A DNA stretch of 64,000 nucleotides, from positions 62,001 to 126,000 of the forward strand of contig JAULBX010017747.1 in the NCBI GenBank assembly GCA_032358255.1, read 5' to 3'. This document shows, one piece after another, positions 61,645-64,000 of this stretch. How positions within the stretch are numbered: position 1 is the first letter of the stretch; each line of letters begins with the position of its first letter. Under the pieces are notes generated by a model that worked only from the letters and a program-made list of their open reading frames with translations, was not told where the DNA came from and made no database searches. A program made the translations under genes and the position numbers. The DNA is from Heterotrichella gracilis (taxonomy: Eukaryota; Sar; Xanthophyceae; Tribonematales; Xanthonemataceae).

Positions 61645-63556
61645 ATGCAGCCCCCTTCCCCCCCCAGACCCCGCCACCACGTGGTGACTGGATTTGTACA
61701 GAACGCTGCAGGCCAGGTGCTGGTGGTGAGGCGAAGTGGCCAAGTCAGCACCTACCCTTACAAGTGCGCCTAAACCCTAAACCCTAAACCCCTAAACAGT
61801 GAGTTGCAATGGGCATGCCCCGTTGAGGGGACCCTTAGTAGGGGAGTTATGGTGAGGGGACCCTCAGTAGGGGAGCTCCCTTTGACACTTTCAGTGTTCC
61901 CTTGCAGGCATGCCCATATCTCATAGGCATCCCGTTTCCATGAGCATGGCACCACCAAATAAACTATTGGCCATCCCCTCCCACCTTGATACTGAACCAC
62001 TGGACGTGAAATCCGTGTGATTATATTTATTGCACCTCATATTGCCACTGCTGGTCAAACCCTTCTGGGCGGGGTATGTGCCTGCAACCCACAGTGTATT
62101 GTTGTGCTCACAGGTGGGGGGGGGTGAGTGGCGGTTTGGAGGGCAATGAGAGGCCAGTGGATCGTGTAATGATAGAGGTGTGGGGTTGAGGGTGAGGGTG
62201 ACATGCACTCAGCTGTGCATGCAATGTTTAACACGCATGTAATGATCAACATGCGTTCTTGAGATCAAAGATACGGTAATATCCGTGCGCAGTCCGAGTC
62301 TTTTGCCCTCATAACGCATCAACATTTGCGGCCAGCTGTGTTGGACATGCCATGGCATGCAGCAGTTCAACGCCTCCCAGGATGCTGCAACCGTAACCCC
62401 CATGCTTGTGCACAACTTGGAAAGTCCCTTTCCAGGTTCCCAACCAAAGCAATCCACCTGATATTTACACTTGTATGTCAGGCCCTCACTTAAACCCCAG
62501 AACCCAAAGCCTATGCAACAAGCTTGACTGGTCATCTGGCGGTACTGCTGGAATACATGTAAGCAACTAAAGTCCATATGGTGCACAGTGAGGAGGAGGT
62601 GGAGGTGGACCTACAGGTTGCGCTCCCCTTTGAAACTTAAACCCAAAACCCTCATCCTTAAACCCTGTTTGGCGCACGTTGAAGAGGAGGTGTCCCTGTC
62701 CTAAGGCAACCTGCAGGTTGCCCTCACCCTAAACTCAAACCCTAAACCCTAAACCCTCCTTGGCGCTCATCCAGGAGGAGGTGGACTTGTCCCTAGACAA
62801 CATGCAGGTTGCGGTCACCCCTAAACCCTAAACCCTAAACCTTAAACCCTCATTTCTAATACCCTCACGCCCAAACCCTAAACCCTAAACCCTCATTTCT
62901 AAAACCCGTCTGCCGCAGATCGAGGAGGAAGTAGGCCTGGGTGCGGACGACCTCCAGGTTGTCAACCCCGGCCGGCCGCAGGCGGTGGTCGACGGTCCCC
63001 TGCACTTCCTGGTGCACCCCTTTCTGCTGCAGCTGGTCGGCGAGGGGGTCCTCGACCACATGCGCCTCAACTGGGAGAATGTCAACATGCAGTGGGTGGA
63101 GCCGCCAGACGTGGGTGCGTGCGCATGCGCTGGGTGCATGCATGCAGCGATGCAGAACCCCAAACTCTACACATGCGCGTGGTCAGTTTTGTGTTGAGGG
63201 TTGTGCAGCCATGTGGTGCCAGCGGGTGCACGCATGCGGTGCCCAACATATCGCATCTTTTAGATTCAACAGCAAAGTTTTTTAGCGACTCTGTCGCAGT
63301 GACTCTGTCACAGTAACCTTGTCACGTCTGGCGCCATACCACATGCACCCTTGTGATTCCCATACCCACCCTGTCCCCTGGCCCCTACCCGCTACCCCCC
63401 ACCCCGCAGCTCGCCTGGACACCGTCCCTGACCTGGCCGACACCCTCTCGAGGGTTTTCCCATCGCCCCCCCTGCAGCGCCACCTGTCCCGCTTGGCTGC
63501 TGACAGGGACCATGGCGCAGCGCAGCTGGCTGGGTGGGTGCTGGAGGCACTGGAAG
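61645..63556 (+). CDS. Nudix-domain protein of the IF2B-associated type (3' partial)
   Basis: Visible exons: ~61589-61763 (ATG at 61645), 62919-63114, 63410-63556. The first encodes RPRHHVVTGFVQNAAGQVLV and VVRRSGQVSTYPYK, the start of a Nudix fold. The second starts in the Nudix box (IEEEVGLGADDLQ) and continues GPLHFLVHPFLLQL and LNWENVNMQWVEPPD. The third reads ARLDTVPDLADTLSRVF. This layout (RRS...TYxxKW, EEVGL, VHPFLF, WEHxxxxWV, YDTVP) is that of Nudix domains placed in front of an eIF2B-alpha/MtnA-like domain, which would follow beyond 64000. The exon expected between 61763 and 62919 (KWAGISG...REI, with the first part of the Nudix box) was not found, so the gene may have lost it or I missed it. 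Confidence 0.7.
62535..62575. repeat. Diverged copy of the 43 bp dispersed repeat
   Basis: CATCTGGCGGTACTGCTGGA plus ATACATGTAAGCAACTAA, similar to the 35945-36135 satellite. Confidence 0.55.
62582..62822 (+). repeat. Three upstream copies of the Nudix EEVGL exon start
   Basis: The exon start at 62912-62965 (GAGGAGGAAGT...GACCTCCAGGTTG) is echoed at 62582-62625, 62672-62732 and 62764-62822 as GAGGAGGTG...CTRCAGGTTGC. CCCTAAACCCTAAA tracts lie between and after the copies. Confidence 0.8.
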
Positions 63557-64000
63557 GTGGGGGGGAGCCTTTGGCCAGGCTTTTCCATGTTGAAATCCCG
63601 TTCAGATCTTCTTGGCAGGGCTGTTGCTTTTTTAAACAGATCGTTCTTGGCAAATGCCACAGTGGCGATGTGGGGGTGGTTGTCGATTTCAGTAAGTTTC
63701 AAATGGAAGTGGACCTTTCTGTATGTCTATTTTTCCATCATTTATGTATGTGCCAACAGCTTATAACTCATCATGCAAGAAGTACCGTGGTTCAAATTCA
63801 ACCCAAATGGTCACACCAGCCAAGCAATAAGCCCTCTGCATGCAGCAATTCAATATATTATTTTTGTTTTTTTACTTGTTTAATAATAAGGAAAAATTGG
63901 AACAATGAAAAAAGGGATGAAATTCAAACATGCTCCTATTTAAAATCCAAACAGGTTCCATCCGCACCTCAATGCAACGATTGCCTCTTGAGCCTTGTTG
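63557..64000 (+). other. Intron of the Nudix gene running off the window
   Basis: Starts with a GTGGGG donor. AT-rich towards the end. No further exon seen. Confidence 0.5.

Noticed and set aside
61411-62900. Chromosome end (telomere) because of CCCTAAA runs
   Set aside because: Runs are short (two to four units), mixed in orientation across the window, and coding exons continue beyond them.

Overview
The window looks like nuclear DNA of a green alga. Its genes are intron-rich, with GT-AG introns whose donors are mostly GTGNG or GTANG and whose acceptors usually end in TGCAG. The gene set is plant or algal: a PHT4-like plastid transporter, a KIN-gamma-type CBS protein, an EXPERA protein, a plastid membrane protein and a Nudix-type protein. 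Telomere-like TTTAGGG/CCCTAAA words are scattered through many introns. They are plant-type rather than the TTTTAGGG of Chlamydomonas. Stops of all three kinds end genes, so the standard code applies. Genus cannot be read from the sequence.

Layout: GH47 alpha-mannosidase (+, 5' end outside the window); a 247 bp MITE; a four-CBS SnRK1/AMPK-gamma-like gene (-); a segmental duplication (unit A 12155-14455, unit B 15755-18050) with a small coiled-coil gene between the units; an SLC17/PHT4-like transporter (-) whose last exon lies in unit B and whose orphan exon copy lies in unit A; FAM136A (+); a secreted two-FN3 protein (+); an EXPERA/TMEM97-like protein (-); a tandem-rhodanese sulfurtransferase (-); an MDR quinone oxidoreductase (-); a small basic KKKK-tailed protein (+); a PCMT-BTB-BACK fusion (-); a degenerate FAD-monooxygenase N-half joined to a membrane domain (+); remnants of a GH38 alpha-mannosidase (-); a small plastid membrane protein (+); and a Nudix protein running out of the window (+).

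For most genes I built exon chains from reading frame, splice signals and phase. Several close exactly in phase: GH47 892 codons, CBS 408 aa, transporter 711 aa, FAM136A 137 aa, FN3 340 aa, EXPERA 166 aa, sulfurtransferase 393 aa, MDR 332 aa, PCMT-BTB 651 aa.

The most unusual feature is structural. In at least nine loci the edge of an exon, with its splice site, has been copied one to five or more times into the adjoining intron or flank, usually with a TTTAGGG/CCCTAAA tract at the junction. Where several copies exist, similarity to the real exon generally falls with distance. The largest case is a ~94 bp array at the first exon of the PCMT-BTB gene that spans a 100-N assembly gap. A second finding is that unit A carries four hairpins where unit B has only one arm, which is the footprint of template switching. 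A third is the PCMT-BTB-BACK fusion itself, a possible cullin-3 counterpart of animal PCMTD1.
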